NCBI GenBank assembly: GCA_024641965.1
Contig: JAHECC010000018.1
Location: 1-39,559, forward strand
DNA length: 39,559 nucleotides
Reading direction: 5' to 3'
From: Rubrivivax sp.
GTDB taxonomy: Bacteria; Pseudomonadota; Gammaproteobacteria; Burkholderiales; Burkholderiaceae_C
The notes under the pieces are model-generated. The model worked only from the letters and a program-made list of their open reading frames with translations, was not told the origin of the DNA and did no database searches. Shown piece after piece: positions 1-8,074 of this stretch; position 1 is the stretch's first letter; every line of letters starts with the position of its first letter. A program made the translations under genes and the position numbers.

Positions 1-1350
1 CCGCTGAACCCGACCGACAAGGCGCACTGGTCGCCGTCGCCGAACATTCGCAACGCCTACCGCACGATGGTGCCGCTGGCGGCCGACGGGCCGTGGAGCC
101 AGGCGCTGGGGCCGACGCACTTTTCGTGGATGTTCCTGGACGACACGCCCAAGGGCCTGCCGCGCGTCACCTTGCCCGAGGTCTGGTTCGTCTACCGCAC
201 GAACCCGGCCATCTCGTTCTGGGACACGCACGCGGTGACCGAGAAGATGGCGCGCTTTCCCTTCGTCGTCGCCTTCGCCTACACGCGCGACGAGACGAAT
301 CACTTCGCCGACGTGCTGCTGCCCGACGCGACCGACCTGGAAAGCCTGCAGCTGATCCGCATCGGCAGCACCAAGTATGTCGAGCAGTTCTGGGACCACC
401 AGGGTTTTGCGCTGCGCCAGCCGGCGGTGGCCGCGCGCGGCGAGGCCCGCGATTTCAGCGACGTGGCCACCGAACTGGCGAAGCGCTGCGGCCTGCTCGA
501 AAAGTACAACGCGGCCATCAACAAGGGCGTGGCCTGCGTGCCGCTGAAGAGCGAACACGGCGACTTCTCGTTGCCGACCGGCGTCGCGCACGACCGCGAA
601 ACCATCTGGGATGCGGTGTGCCGCGCCGCCAGCGCCGAACTCAGCGAGGGCAAGGAATCGCACGGCCTGGACTGGTGGCGCGAAAAAGGCCTGGCGACCA
701 AGCCCTTCCCGCGCAGCGACTGGTACCTGTGGCCGACGATGCGGCAACACGGCCTGCGCTTCGAGCTGCCCTACCAGGAACGGCTGCTGCGCGTCGGCAC
801 CCAACTCGGGCGCCGATTGCACGAGCACGACATGCACTGGTGGGACACGCAACTCGAGGAATACCAGGCGCTGCCGAAGTGGAAGGACTTCCCTGCCATG
901 TGGGAGGCGATCGTCACCGAAGGCGGGGCCCGCGTCGGCGACTACCCGTTCTGGCTGCTCACCGCGCGCAGCATGCAGTACGCCTGGGGCGCGAATGTCG
1001 GCATGCAGATGATCAAGGAAGTGGCCGACAACGTCGCCGGGCATCGCGGCGTGATCGTCAATGCGCAGACCGCACGGCAACTGGGCATCGAAGACGGCGA
1101 TCCGATCGAGATCGCCACGCCGAAGCGCAGCGTGCGCGGGCGCGCGGTACTGCGCCAGGGCATCCGCCCGGACACGCTGCTGCTGATCGGCCAGTTCGAC
1201 CATTGGGCCACGCCGACGGCCAAGGACTTCGGCGTGCCGAGCCTGAATTCGCTGGCGTCGATGTCGATGGCGCAGACCGATGCGACCGGCTCGGGGGCCG
1301 ACATCGTGCGCGTCAGCCTGTGCAAGGCGCGACAGGAGGTGGCTGCATGA
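1..1350 (+). CDS. padB: Molybdopterin oxidoreductase, PadB-like catalytic subunit (5' end missing)
   Basis: The reading frame is open from base 1, so the N-terminal part (Fe4S4 motif, any Tat signal, most of the cofactor domain) lies outside the window; 449 C-terminal residues are visible. The part seen has DMSO-reductase-family features: a stretch reading FADVLLPDATDLES, typical of these enzymes, and a C-terminal molybdopterin-dinucleotide-binding domain (about residues 310-440, with VNAQTARQLGIEDGD). The next two genes encode a four-cluster FeS protein and a membrane subunit, then phenylacetate-CoA ligase, which is the expected neighbourhood of phenylacetyl-CoA:acceptor oxidoreductase. That enzyme oxidises phenylacetyl-CoA to phenylglyoxylate and passes electrons to quinone. 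The family is seen in sequence; the substrate is inferred from context, and another molybdenum oxidoreductase cannot be excluded. Confidence 0.72.
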   Translation, partial: PLNPTDKAHWSPSPNIRNAYRTMVPLAADGPWSQALGPTHFSWMFLDDTPKGLPRVTLPEVWFVYRTNPAISFWDTHAVTEKMARFPFVVAFAYTRDETNHFADVLLPDATDLESLQLIRIGSTKYVEQFWDHQGFALRQPAVAARGEARDFSDVATELAKRCGLLEKYNAAINKGVACVPLKSEHGDFSLPTGVAHDRETIWDAVCRAASAELSEGKESHGLDWWREKGLATKPFPRSDWYLWPTMRQHGLRFELPYQERLLRVGTQLGRRLHEHDMHWWDTQLEEYQALPKWKDFPAMWEAIVTEGGARVGDYPFWLLTARSMQYAWGANVGMQMIKEVADNVAGHRGVIVNAQTARQLGIEDGDPIEIATPKRSVRGRAVLRQGIRPDTLLLIGQFDHWATPTAKDFGVPSLNSLASMSMAQTDATGSGADIVRVSLCKARQEVAA

Positions 1351-2000
1351 CCCGCTGGGCGATGGTCGCGGACCTGCGGCGCTGCGTCGGCTGCCAGACC
1401 TGCACCGCAGCGTGCAAGCACGCCAACGCCACGCCGCCGGGCGTACAGTGGCGGCGCGTGCTCGACATGGAGTTCGGCGAATACCCGGACGTGAAGCGCA
1501 CTTTCGTGCCGGTGGGCTGCCAGCATTGCGACGACCCACCCTGCCTGGACGTGTGCCCGAGCAAGGCGACGAAGAAGCGCGACGACGGCATCGTCACCAT
1601 CGACTACGATCTGTGCATCGGCTGCTCATACTGCGCCGTCGCCTGCCCCTACCAGGCGCGCTACAAGACCGAACGCGCGAGTTTTGCCTACGGCGAGCCG
1701 ACCGAGAACGAAGCCGTGCGACACGACCCGAAGCGGCTGGCCGTGGCCACCAAGTGCACCTTCTGCGTCGATCGCATCGACGCCGGTCTGGCGAAGGGCC
1801 AGACGCCCGGTGTCGATGCCGATGCCACGCCGGCCTGCGTCAACGCCTGCATCGCCGAGGCGCTGCACTTCGGCGACGTCGAAGACCCGCAAAGCAATGT
1901 GTCGCAACTGCTGGCCGAGAACCAGCACTTCCGCATGCACGAGAACCTGGGCACCGGGCCGGGCTTCTTCTACCTTTGGGACAGGGAGCCGCAAGCATGA
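1347..2000 (+). CDS. padC: Four-cluster ferredoxin-type subunit of molybdenum oxidoreductase (PadC-like)
   Basis: A 217-residue electron-transfer subunit of the DmsB/NrfC/PadC family. Four cysteine groups are visible: CVGCQTCTAAC (from residue 13), CQHCDDPPCLDVCP, CIGCSYCAVACPY, and a last set CTFC plus ACVNAC, enough for four cubane clusters. It should carry electrons from the catalytic subunit to the membrane subunit. The start ATG overlaps the stop of the preceding gene (ATGA) and is preceded by AGGAGG at 1334-1339, so the two are translationally coupled. No signal peptide is visible, which would place it in the cytoplasm unless it is exported with a Tat-tagged partner. Confidence 0.82.
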   Translation: MTRWAMVADLRRCVGCQTCTAACKHANATPPGVQWRRVLDMEFGEYPDVKRTFVPVGCQHCDDPPCLDVCPSKATKKRDDGIVTIDYDLCIGCSYCAVACPYQARYKTERASFAYGEPTENEAVRHDPKRLAVATKCTFCVDRIDAGLAKGQTPGVDADATPACVNACIAEALHFGDVEDPQSNVSQLLAENQHFRMHENLGTGPGFFYLWDREPQA

Positions 2001-2836
2001 ACCATGGCCCGAACCCCTGGCAACAGACGCAATGGGACTGGCGCGCCGCAGCCAACTTCATGTGCGGTGGCGCCGGCAGCGGGCTGCTCGTGTTCTCCGC
2101 GCTGGCGACCCGCACGACGAACACGCCATGGCTGCTGCTGCTGGGCCTGGCGCTGGTCGGCACGGGATTGTTCTGCGTGTGGCTGGAAATCGGCCGTCCG
2201 CTTCGCGCATTGAACGTGTTCTTCAATCCGCGCACCTCGTGGATGACACGCGAGGGCGGCGTGGCGATGCTGTTGATGCCGGCAGGCCTGGCCGCGGCCT
2301 ACGGCATAACCGGTTTTGAATGGATCACGTGTGCGCTGGCGTTGGCCTTCGTCTATTGCCAGGGCCGGATCCTGATGGCTGCCAAGGGCATACCGACCTG
2401 GCGCGAACCGCTGATCGTGCCCTTGATCGTCGCCACCGGGATCGCCGAGGGCGGTGGGTTGTGGCTGCTGCTGCAAAGCACCCAGGCGATGCAGCTGCCT
2501 TGGCTGTTGCTGCTGCTGGGCGCGGCGCTGCTGGCGCGTGCGATGTGGTGGCCGCTGTACCGGCAGCGCTTGCAAGGCTCCGCCGCGCCTAGCGCACTGG
2601 CGGCGCTTGACGCGATGCGTGCCGCCTGGCTGGCCGGCTCTTACCTGCCACTGGCCTCCATCGTCGCGGTGGCCTTCGGCTCGATCGGTGGCACGCCGGC
2701 GTCCGCACTCCTGGCCACCGCCGGCTTGCTTGCTGCTGCAGTCGGCGCCTGGTTCAAGTTCAGCCTGGTCACGCGCGCCGGCTTCAACCAGGGTTATGCG
2801 CTGCTGCACCTGCCGGTGCGCGGCCAACGGCGCTGA
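1997..2836 (+). CDS. padD: Membrane anchor/quinone-reactive subunit (PadD/NrfD-like)
   Basis: A 279-residue hydrophobic protein with about eight predicted membrane segments. It begins with the hydrophilic stretch NPWQQTQWDWRAAANF followed by a Gly-rich first helix (CGGAGSGLLVF), typical of DmsC/NrfD/PadD-like anchors of molybdenum oxidoreductases. It would attach the two preceding subunits to the inner membrane and hand electrons to quinone. Its ATG overlaps the upstream stop codon (ATGA), so the three subunits form one translational unit. The phenylacetyl-CoA assignment is inferred from the adjacent phenylacetate-CoA ligase; no substrate-specific residue can be read from this subunit. Confidence 0.72.
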   Translation: MNHGPNPWQQTQWDWRAAANFMCGGAGSGLLVFSALATRTTNTPWLLLLGLALVGTGLFCVWLEIGRPLRALNVFFNPRTSWMTREGGVAMLLMPAGLAAAYGITGFEWITCALALAFVYCQGRILMAAKGIPTWREPLIVPLIVATGIAEGGGLWLLLQSTQAMQLPWLLLLLGAALLARAMWWPLYRQRLQGSAAPSALAALDAMRAAWLAGSYLPLASIVAVAFGSIGGTPASALLATAGLLAAAVGAWFKFSLVTRAGFNQGYALLHLPVRGQRR

Positions 2837-2848
2837 AGGAACAAGAGC

Positions 2849-4183
2849 GTGGGTGCGATCACGGCCAATGAGATCGGCGGCTACTTCGACGCAGCGGCGG
2901 AGACGATGCCGCGCGAGCAGCTGGCCGAGCTGCAGCTGAACAGGCTGCGCGACACGCTGCGCAATGCCTACGACAACGTGCCGATGCAACGCACGCGGCT
3001 CGACGCCCTCGGCATCGCGCCCGACGACCTGTGCAGCATCGACGACCTGAAGCACCTGCCCTTCACCGTCAAGGCCGACCTGCGCGACCACTACCCCTTC
3101 GGCATGTTCGCGCGGCCCATCGACAAGCTGGCGCGCTTGCACGCCTCCTCAGGCACCACCGGCAAACCGACCGTCGTCGGCTACACCCAGGCCGACCTGG
3201 ACACCTGGGCTTTGCTGATGGCGCGCACGTTGATGTGCGCCGGTGCGCGCCCCGGCGACGTGGTGCACAACGCCTACGGCTACGGACTGTTCACCGGTGG
3301 GCTGGGCGCACACTACGGCGCCGAGCGGCTGGGTGCGGTGGTGGTGCCGATGTCGGGCGGCTCCACAGAACGCCAGGTGGCGCTGATCATGGATTTCCGC
3401 GCCCGCGTGCTGTGTGCCACGCCGTCCTATGCGCTGGCCATCGCCGAGGTGGCCGAGGCACAGGGCGTCGATCTACGCAAGAGCGCGCTGCAGGTCGGCC
3501 TGTTCGGCGCCGAACCCTGGAGCCAGGCGATGCGCGCCGAGATCGAGGCGCGCATCGGGCTGAAGGCCATCGACAACTACGGCCTGTCGGAAGTCATGGG
3601 CCCGGGCGTGGCTTGCGAATGCCCATGCCAGAACGGCCTGCACGGCTGGGAGGACCACTTCCTGTTCGAGCTGATCGACCCCGAAACCGGCGCAGTGCGC
3701 GGCCAGGACGACGACAGCGAAGCCGGCGAACTGGTCATCACCACGCTGAGCAAGCAGGCGTTGCCGATGATCCGCTACCGCACGCGCGACATCACGCGGC
3801 TGGAACGCGCGCGCTGCGACTGCGGGCGCACGCATGTGCGCATCCTGCGCATCACCGGGCGCAACGACGACATGCTGATCGTCCGCGGCGTCAACGTTTA
3901 TCCGTCGCAAATCGAAGCGGTGCTGGTCGGGCTGCCGCGGCTGGCGCCGCACTACCAGCTGGTGGTCAGGCGCGACGGCAAGCTCGACCGCGTCGAAGTC
4001 GAGGTCGAGGCGCAGCCCGCCGTCGCTGCCGACAACTATGCCGCGATCGCCAGAGAGGTCGCGCATCACATCAAGTCGCTGGTCGGCATCAGCACCGAGG
4101 TCATCGTCAAGGCGCCGGGGGAGATCCCGCGTTCGATGGGCAAGGCGGTTCGTGTGCGCGACCTGCGCGAGAAAGGAGCCTGA
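2849..4183 (+). CDS. paaK: Phenylacetate-CoA ligase
   Basis: A 444-residue adenylate-forming ligase of the PaaK type, which activates phenylacetate with ATP and CoA to phenylacetyl-CoA. Visible motifs are the P-loop-like SSGTTGKPTVVGY near residues 102-114, DNYGLSEVMGPGVACEC around residue 245, the hinge YRTRDIT and the C-terminal GRNDDMLIVRGVNVYPSQIE. Length is normal for the family. The start is GTG at 2849, with AAGGA 8-12 bases upstream. It sits 12 bases behind the PadD-like gene, so ligase and oxidase for phenylacetyl-CoA are probably co-expressed. In anaerobic clusters this gene is also called padJ. Confidence 0.9.
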   Translation: MGAITANEIGGYFDAAAETMPREQLAELQLNRLRDTLRNAYDNVPMQRTRLDALGIAPDDLCSIDDLKHLPFTVKADLRDHYPFGMFARPIDKLARLHASSGTTGKPTVVGYTQADLDTWALLMARTLMCAGARPGDVVHNAYGYGLFTGGLGAHYGAERLGAVVVPMSGGSTERQVALIMDFRARVLCATPSYALAIAEVAEAQGVDLRKSALQVGLFGAEPWSQAMRAEIEARIGLKAIDNYGLSEVMGPGVACECPCQNGLHGWEDHFLFELIDPETGAVRGQDDDSEAGELVITTLSKQALPMIRYRTRDITRLERARCDCGRTHVRILRITGRNDDMLIVRGVNVYPSQIEAVLVGLPRLAPHYQLVVRRDGKLDRVEVEVEAQPAVAADNYAAIAREVAHHIKSLVGISTEVIVKAPGEIPRSMGKAVRVRDLREKGA

Positions 4184-4187
4184 GACC

Positions 4188-4652
4188 ATGGCCAAGAGAC
4201 TGTTGAACCTGGAGGTCAACGGCCGCATGCGTGAACTGGCGGTCGCCGACCACGCCTTGTTGCTCGAAGTGCTGCGCGACGACCTGGCCCTGACCGGCAC
4301 CAAACAGGGTTGCGACGGTGGCGAATGCGGCGCCTGCACCGTGCTCGTCGAAGGCCAGCCGCGCCTGGCCTGCCTGTGCATCGCCGCAACCTGCGAGGGC
4401 CAGTCGATCGAAACGATCGAAGCCTTAGCCGAGGACGGCCGCATGAGCCGGTTGCAACAGGCCTTCCACGAAAAGCTGGGCACGCAGTGCGGCTTCTGCA
4501 CACCCGGCATGGTGATGGCCGCGGAGGCGCTGCTGCGCGCCAACCCGAAGCCGAGCCAAGCGCAGATCCGCGAGGCGCTGTCCGGCAACCTGTGCCGCTG
4601 CACCGGCTACGTGAAGATCATCGAGTCGGTACAAGCGGCGATGGAGGGCTGA
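4188..4652 (+). CDS. hcrC: 4-Hydroxybenzoyl-CoA reductase, small [2Fe-2S] subunit
   Basis: A 154-residue two-cluster ferredoxin of the xanthine-oxidase family. The plant-type cluster ligands are C42, C47, C50 and C62. The second cluster has C101 and C104 (CGFC) and C136 and C138 (CRC). It relays electrons between the molybdenum subunit and the FAD subunit. I chose the ATG at 4188 because AAAGGAG lies just upstream and because it gives the normal family N terminus; the same frame stays open further upstream inside paaK, but that extension is a shadow. Together with hcrA and hcrB downstream it forms the enzyme that removes the para-hydroxyl of 4-hydroxybenzoyl-CoA. Confidence 0.87.
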   Translation: MAKRLLNLEVNGRMRELAVADHALLLEVLRDDLALTGTKQGCDGGECGACTVLVEGQPRLACLCIAATCEGQSIETIEALAEDGRMSRLQQAFHEKLGTQCGFCTPGMVMAAEALLRANPKPSQAQIREALSGNLCRCTGYVKIIESVQAAMEG

Positions 4653-4656
4653 AATC

Positions 4657-7065
4657 ATGGACCAGCGCACCCATCCCGCAGCCGTGAAGGCAGAAGCACC
4701 AAGCCCGTCCACACCCGCGGCGCGCACCGTGCCCACCGGCCATGCCACCGGCCAGCGCACACCGCTGATCGACGGCATCGAGAAGGTCACCGGCCGCGCG
4801 CGCTACACCGCAGACCTGCCCTTCGGCGAAACGCTGGTCGGACGCATCCTGCGTTCGCCCATCGCGCACGGCGTGATCCACGCCATCGATACGGCGGCAG
4901 CGCGCGCATTGCCAGGCGTGCGCGCAGTCATCACCGGCGAGGATTTCAGCGCGCCCTACGGCGTGATCCCGATCGCGCAGAACGAATGGCCGCTGGCACG
5001 CGACAAGGTGCGCTACCGCGGCGAGCCGGTGGCCGCCGTGGCAGCGGTGGACGCGGCCAGCGCCGAAGCGGCGCTCAAAGCCATCGTGCTGCACATCGAG
5101 CCGCTGCCAGCCTACTTCGAAGCCGTCGACGCACGCGCCGAGCACGCGGTGGCGCTGCACGACAAGAAACCCGGCAACATCGAACGCGAGGTCGATCAGA
5201 CATTCGGCGATGTCGACGGCGGGTTCGCCGCCGCCGATCTGGTGCTGGAGCGCACGTTCGACTACGCCGAAGTGGCCCACGGCCAGATCGAGTTGAACTC
5301 GGCCATCGCCAGCTACGAGCCCGAGCGCGGCCGGCTGACCACGCATTCGGTGACGCAGGTGCCGTACTACCTGCACCTGACGCTGGCGCGCTGTCTGGGC
5401 ATGGACAGCTCGATGATCCGCGTGGTCAAACCCTTCGTCGGTGGCGGCTTCGGCCACCGCGTCGAACCGCTGAACTTCGAGATGATCACCGCCGCGCTGG
5501 CCCGTGCCGCCGGCGGCACGGTGCGCACCGAGTTGACGCGCGAGGAAGCCTTCCTCACGCACCGCGGCCGGCCGCGCACGCACATCCGGCTCAAGCTGGG
5601 GCTGAAGAAGCATGGTGAGATCACGGCCGTCGATGCCGAGGTGGTGCAGCGCGGCGGCGCCTACGGCGGCTACGGCCTCGTGACGATCCTCTATGCCGGC
5701 GCGTTGCTGCATGCGCTGTACCGCGTCGGCGCGGTGCGCTACCGGGGATTCCGTGTCTATGCCAACCTGCCGCCCTGCGGCGCGATGCGTGGCCACGGCG
5801 CGGTGGACGTGCGCCACGCCTTCGAGGCACTGCTCGACGAGATGGCGAATCAACTCGACCTGGACCCGTTCGCGCTGCGCCGCGCCAACCTGATCGGAGT
5901 GCCCTATCGCACGCTGAACGACCTGCAGGTCAATTCCTGCGGGCTGCCGCAGGCGCTGGACTGGGTCGAAGCCGCCAGCGGATGGAAGACGCGCCGCGCC
6001 AAGTTGCCGAAGGGCCACGGCCTCGGGCTGGCCTGCTCGCACTATGTGTCGGGCTCGGCCAAGCCGGTGCACTGGAGTGGCGAGCCGCATGCGGTGGTGA
6101 ATCTGAAGCTCGACTTCGACGGCGGCATCACCATCCTCACCGGCGCGTCGGACATCGGCCAGGGTTCGTCGACGCTGCTCACGCAGGTCGTCGCCGAGGT
6201 GCTGCTGCTGCCGCTGGAACGCATCCGCGTCGTCGCCACCGACAGCGCGCTGACGCCGAAGGACAACGGCTCGTACTCGTCGCGTGTGTCCTTCATGGTC
6301 GGCAATGCAGCCATCCGCGCGGCGCAAGCGCTGAAGCGCGTACTTGTCGAGGCCGCGGCGAAGAAGCTCGAAGTCACACCCGACGAAGTCGAATGGGCCG
6401 GCGAATGCTGCGGCGTCACCGGCACCGATCGCGAGTTGAGCTTCGCTCAGGTGGTCGATGCGGCGATGGTCGACACCGGCACATTGACGGTCAAGGGCGT
6501 GTGGTCGACACCGCCCGAGACGCAGGGCGGCAAGTTTCGCGGCGCCGCGGTCGGCTCGACCGCCGGCTTTTCCTATGCGGCGCAGGTGGTCGAGGTGATG
6601 GTCGACGAAGACACCGGCGTGGTGCGCGTTCAGAAGATCTGGGTCGCGCACGACTGCGGCTATGCCATCAACCCGCTGGCCGTCGAAGGCCAGGTGCAGG
6701 GCGCGGTGTGGATGGGCATGGGCCAGGCCTTGAGCGAGGAAACGCAGTATCACGAAGGGCTGCCGCTGCGGCCCAACTTCATCGACTACCGCATTCCGGG
6801 CATCGCCGAATCACCACCGATCGAGGTCGAGTTGATCGAAAGCCACGACCCGCTCGGCCCCTTCGGCGCCAAGGAGGCCAGCGAAGGCGCGCTGCACGGC
6901 TGCCCGCCCGCGTTGAGCAACGCCGTCTTCGATGCCATCGGGTTGCGCTTCACCGAACTGCCGATCACGCCCGACCGCGTGCTCGCCGCCATCCACACTC
7001 GACAGCGCGAACGACGGCTGCGTGCCAGCCGTGCCGGTGCGGGCGCAAGCACCGCGGAGGCATGA
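4657..7065 (+). CDS. hcrA: 4-Hydroxybenzoyl-CoA reductase, molybdenum-cofactor large subunit
   Basis: An 802-residue xanthine-oxidase-family large subunit that binds the molybdopterin cofactor and the thioester. Landmarks are the N-terminal a/b-hammerhead start (GKVTGRARYTAD-like, about residue 45), GGGFGHR around residue 264, GQGSSTLLTQVV around residue 503 and GPFGAKEASEG at residues 734-744, where E743 aligns with the catalytic glutamate. The first 30 or so residues are Ala/Pro/Thr-rich and not part of the fold. Its partners are unambiguous: hcrC ends 4 bases before it and hcrB overlaps its stop. Reductive dehydroxylation of 4-hydroxybenzoyl-CoA to benzoyl-CoA is inferred from the special FAD subunit next door. 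Confidence 0.85.
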   Translation: MDQRTHPAAVKAEAPSPSTPAARTVPTGHATGQRTPLIDGIEKVTGRARYTADLPFGETLVGRILRSPIAHGVIHAIDTAAARALPGVRAVITGEDFSAPYGVIPIAQNEWPLARDKVRYRGEPVAAVAAVDAASAEAALKAIVLHIEPLPAYFEAVDARAEHAVALHDKKPGNIEREVDQTFGDVDGGFAAADLVLERTFDYAEVAHGQIELNSAIASYEPERGRLTTHSVTQVPYYLHLTLARCLGMDSSMIRVVKPFVGGGFGHRVEPLNFEMITAALARAAGGTVRTELTREEAFLTHRGRPRTHIRLKLGLKKHGEITAVDAEVVQRGGAYGGYGLVTILYAGALLHALYRVGAVRYRGFRVYANLPPCGAMRGHGAVDVRHAFEALLDEMANQLDLDPFALRRANLIGVPYRTLNDLQVNSCGLPQALDWVEAASGWKTRRAKLPKGHGLGLACSHYVSGSAKPVHWSGEPHAVVNLKLDFDGGITILTGASDIGQGSSTLLTQVVAEVLLLPLERIRVVATDSALTPKDNGSYSSRVSFMVGNAAIRAAQALKRVLVEAAAKKLEVTPDEVEWAGECCGVTGTDRELSFAQVVDAAMVDTGTLTVKGVWSTPPETQGGKFRGAAVGSTAGFSYAAQVVEVMVDEDTGVVRVQKIWVAHDCGYAINPLAVEGQVQGAVWMGMGQALSEETQYHEGLPLRPNFIDYRIPGIAESPPIEVELIESHDPLGPFGAKEASEGALHGCPPALSNAVFDAIGLRFTELPITPDRVLAAIHTRQRERRLRASRAGAGASTAEA

Positions 7066-8066
7066 ACATGCAAGGCCTGCCCAATTTCGAACTGCAACGA
7101 CCGACGCATCTGGCCGAGGCGCTGGCGTTGCTCGCCGCCGAACCCCGCGCGCGGCTGCTCGCCGGCGGTACCGACCTGGTGGCGAACCTGCGCCGCGGCC
7201 TGGAGTACCCGCCACTGCTGATCGACCTGGGCGCGCTGCCGGGTTTCTCCGCCATCGATCACGTGGCCAACGGGCTGCGGCTGGGCGCCGGCGTGACCTT
7301 GGCGCAATTGACGCGCGACACAGCCATCGCGCACGACTACCCGGCTCTTGCCGAAGCCGCAGCGTCAGTGGCCGGCCCGGCGCACCGCAGTGTCGCGACG
7401 ATCGGCGGCAATCTGTGCCAGGACACACGCTGCGTGTTCTACAACCAGAGCGAATGGTGGCGCTCGGCCAACCGATACTGCCTGAAGCGCGGCGGCGACA
7501 CCTGCCATGTGGCACCGCAGGGCAAGCGCTGCCACGCCGCGTTCAGCGGAGATCTGGCACCGGCGCTGCTGGCCTTGGATGCCGAAGTGGAACTGGTCGA
7601 CGCACGCGGCACACGCCGCATGGCGCTGGCCGGGCTGTACCGCGACGATGGCGCGGCGCATCTGCAACTGGCGCCGGGCGAGTTGTTGCATTGCGTGCGC
7701 GTGCCATCCAAGGCGCCCCACAGCGTCAGCGCCTATCGCAAGGCGCGTGTGCGTGGCGCGATGGACTTTCCGCTGGCCGGCGTGGCTTGCAGTTTGACGC
7801 TGCGGGACGGCAGCCTCGCCAACCTGCGCGTGGCGCTGACGGGGACCAATACCAGACCCATCGTGCTCGGCGGCACCGAAGAGTTGCTCGGCAAGCCTGT
7901 GAACGACACGTCGATGCTCCGCCTCGGCAAGCTGGTGCAAAAGCAGGCCAGCCCAATGCGCAGCACTGCCATGTCGTCGAACTACCGGCGGCTGGTCGCG
8001 GCGGCGCTGGCACAGCGGCTGGTACGCGAACTGGCAGCGGTCGCCGCGTCTGCGCCTCAGCCTTAG
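7062..8066 (+). CDS. hcrB: 4-Hydroxybenzoyl-CoA reductase, FAD/[4Fe-4S] subunit
   Basis: A 334-residue CO-dehydrogenase/xanthine-dehydrogenase FAD-binding subunit, with LLAGGTDLV at residues 32-40 and TIGGNLCQDTRC at 113-124. An insertion carries cysteines C124, C140, C148 and C157, which match the extra [4Fe-4S] cluster known from Thauera aromatica HcrB. That insertion is the hallmark separating 4-hydroxybenzoyl-CoA reductase from ordinary xanthine-oxidase relatives, so it is the main reason for naming the whole trio. The ATG overlaps the hcrA stop (ATGA) and follows GCGGAGG. The extra cluster lets low-potential electrons enter the enzyme in the reductive direction. Confidence 0.88.
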   Translation: MNMQGLPNFELQRPTHLAEALALLAAEPRARLLAGGTDLVANLRRGLEYPPLLIDLGALPGFSAIDHVANGLRLGAGVTLAQLTRDTAIAHDYPALAEAAASVAGPAHRSVATIGGNLCQDTRCVFYNQSEWWRSANRYCLKRGGDTCHVAPQGKRCHAAFSGDLAPALLALDAEVELVDARGTRRMALAGLYRDDGAAHLQLAPGELLHCVRVPSKAPHSVSAYRKARVRGAMDFPLAGVACSLTLRDGSLANLRVALTGTNTRPIVLGGTEELLGKPVNDTSMLRLGKLVQKQASPMRSTAMSSNYRRLVAAALAQRLVRELAAVAASAPQP

Positions 8067-8074
8067 GAACGCGC

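Noticed and set aside
93-2836. Long overlapping + strand frames (635 and 518 codons) across the padBCD genes
   Set aside because: They are Arg/Ala/Gly-rich shadows of GC-rich coding DNA in other frames; only their 3' parts coincide with the real padC and padD genes.
4618-6753. A 711-codon minus-strand frame opposite hcrA
   Set aside because: Its composition (His/Arg/Ala/Asp-rich, no motifs) is that of an antisense shadow of a high-GC gene; hcrA has clear family motifs on the other strand.
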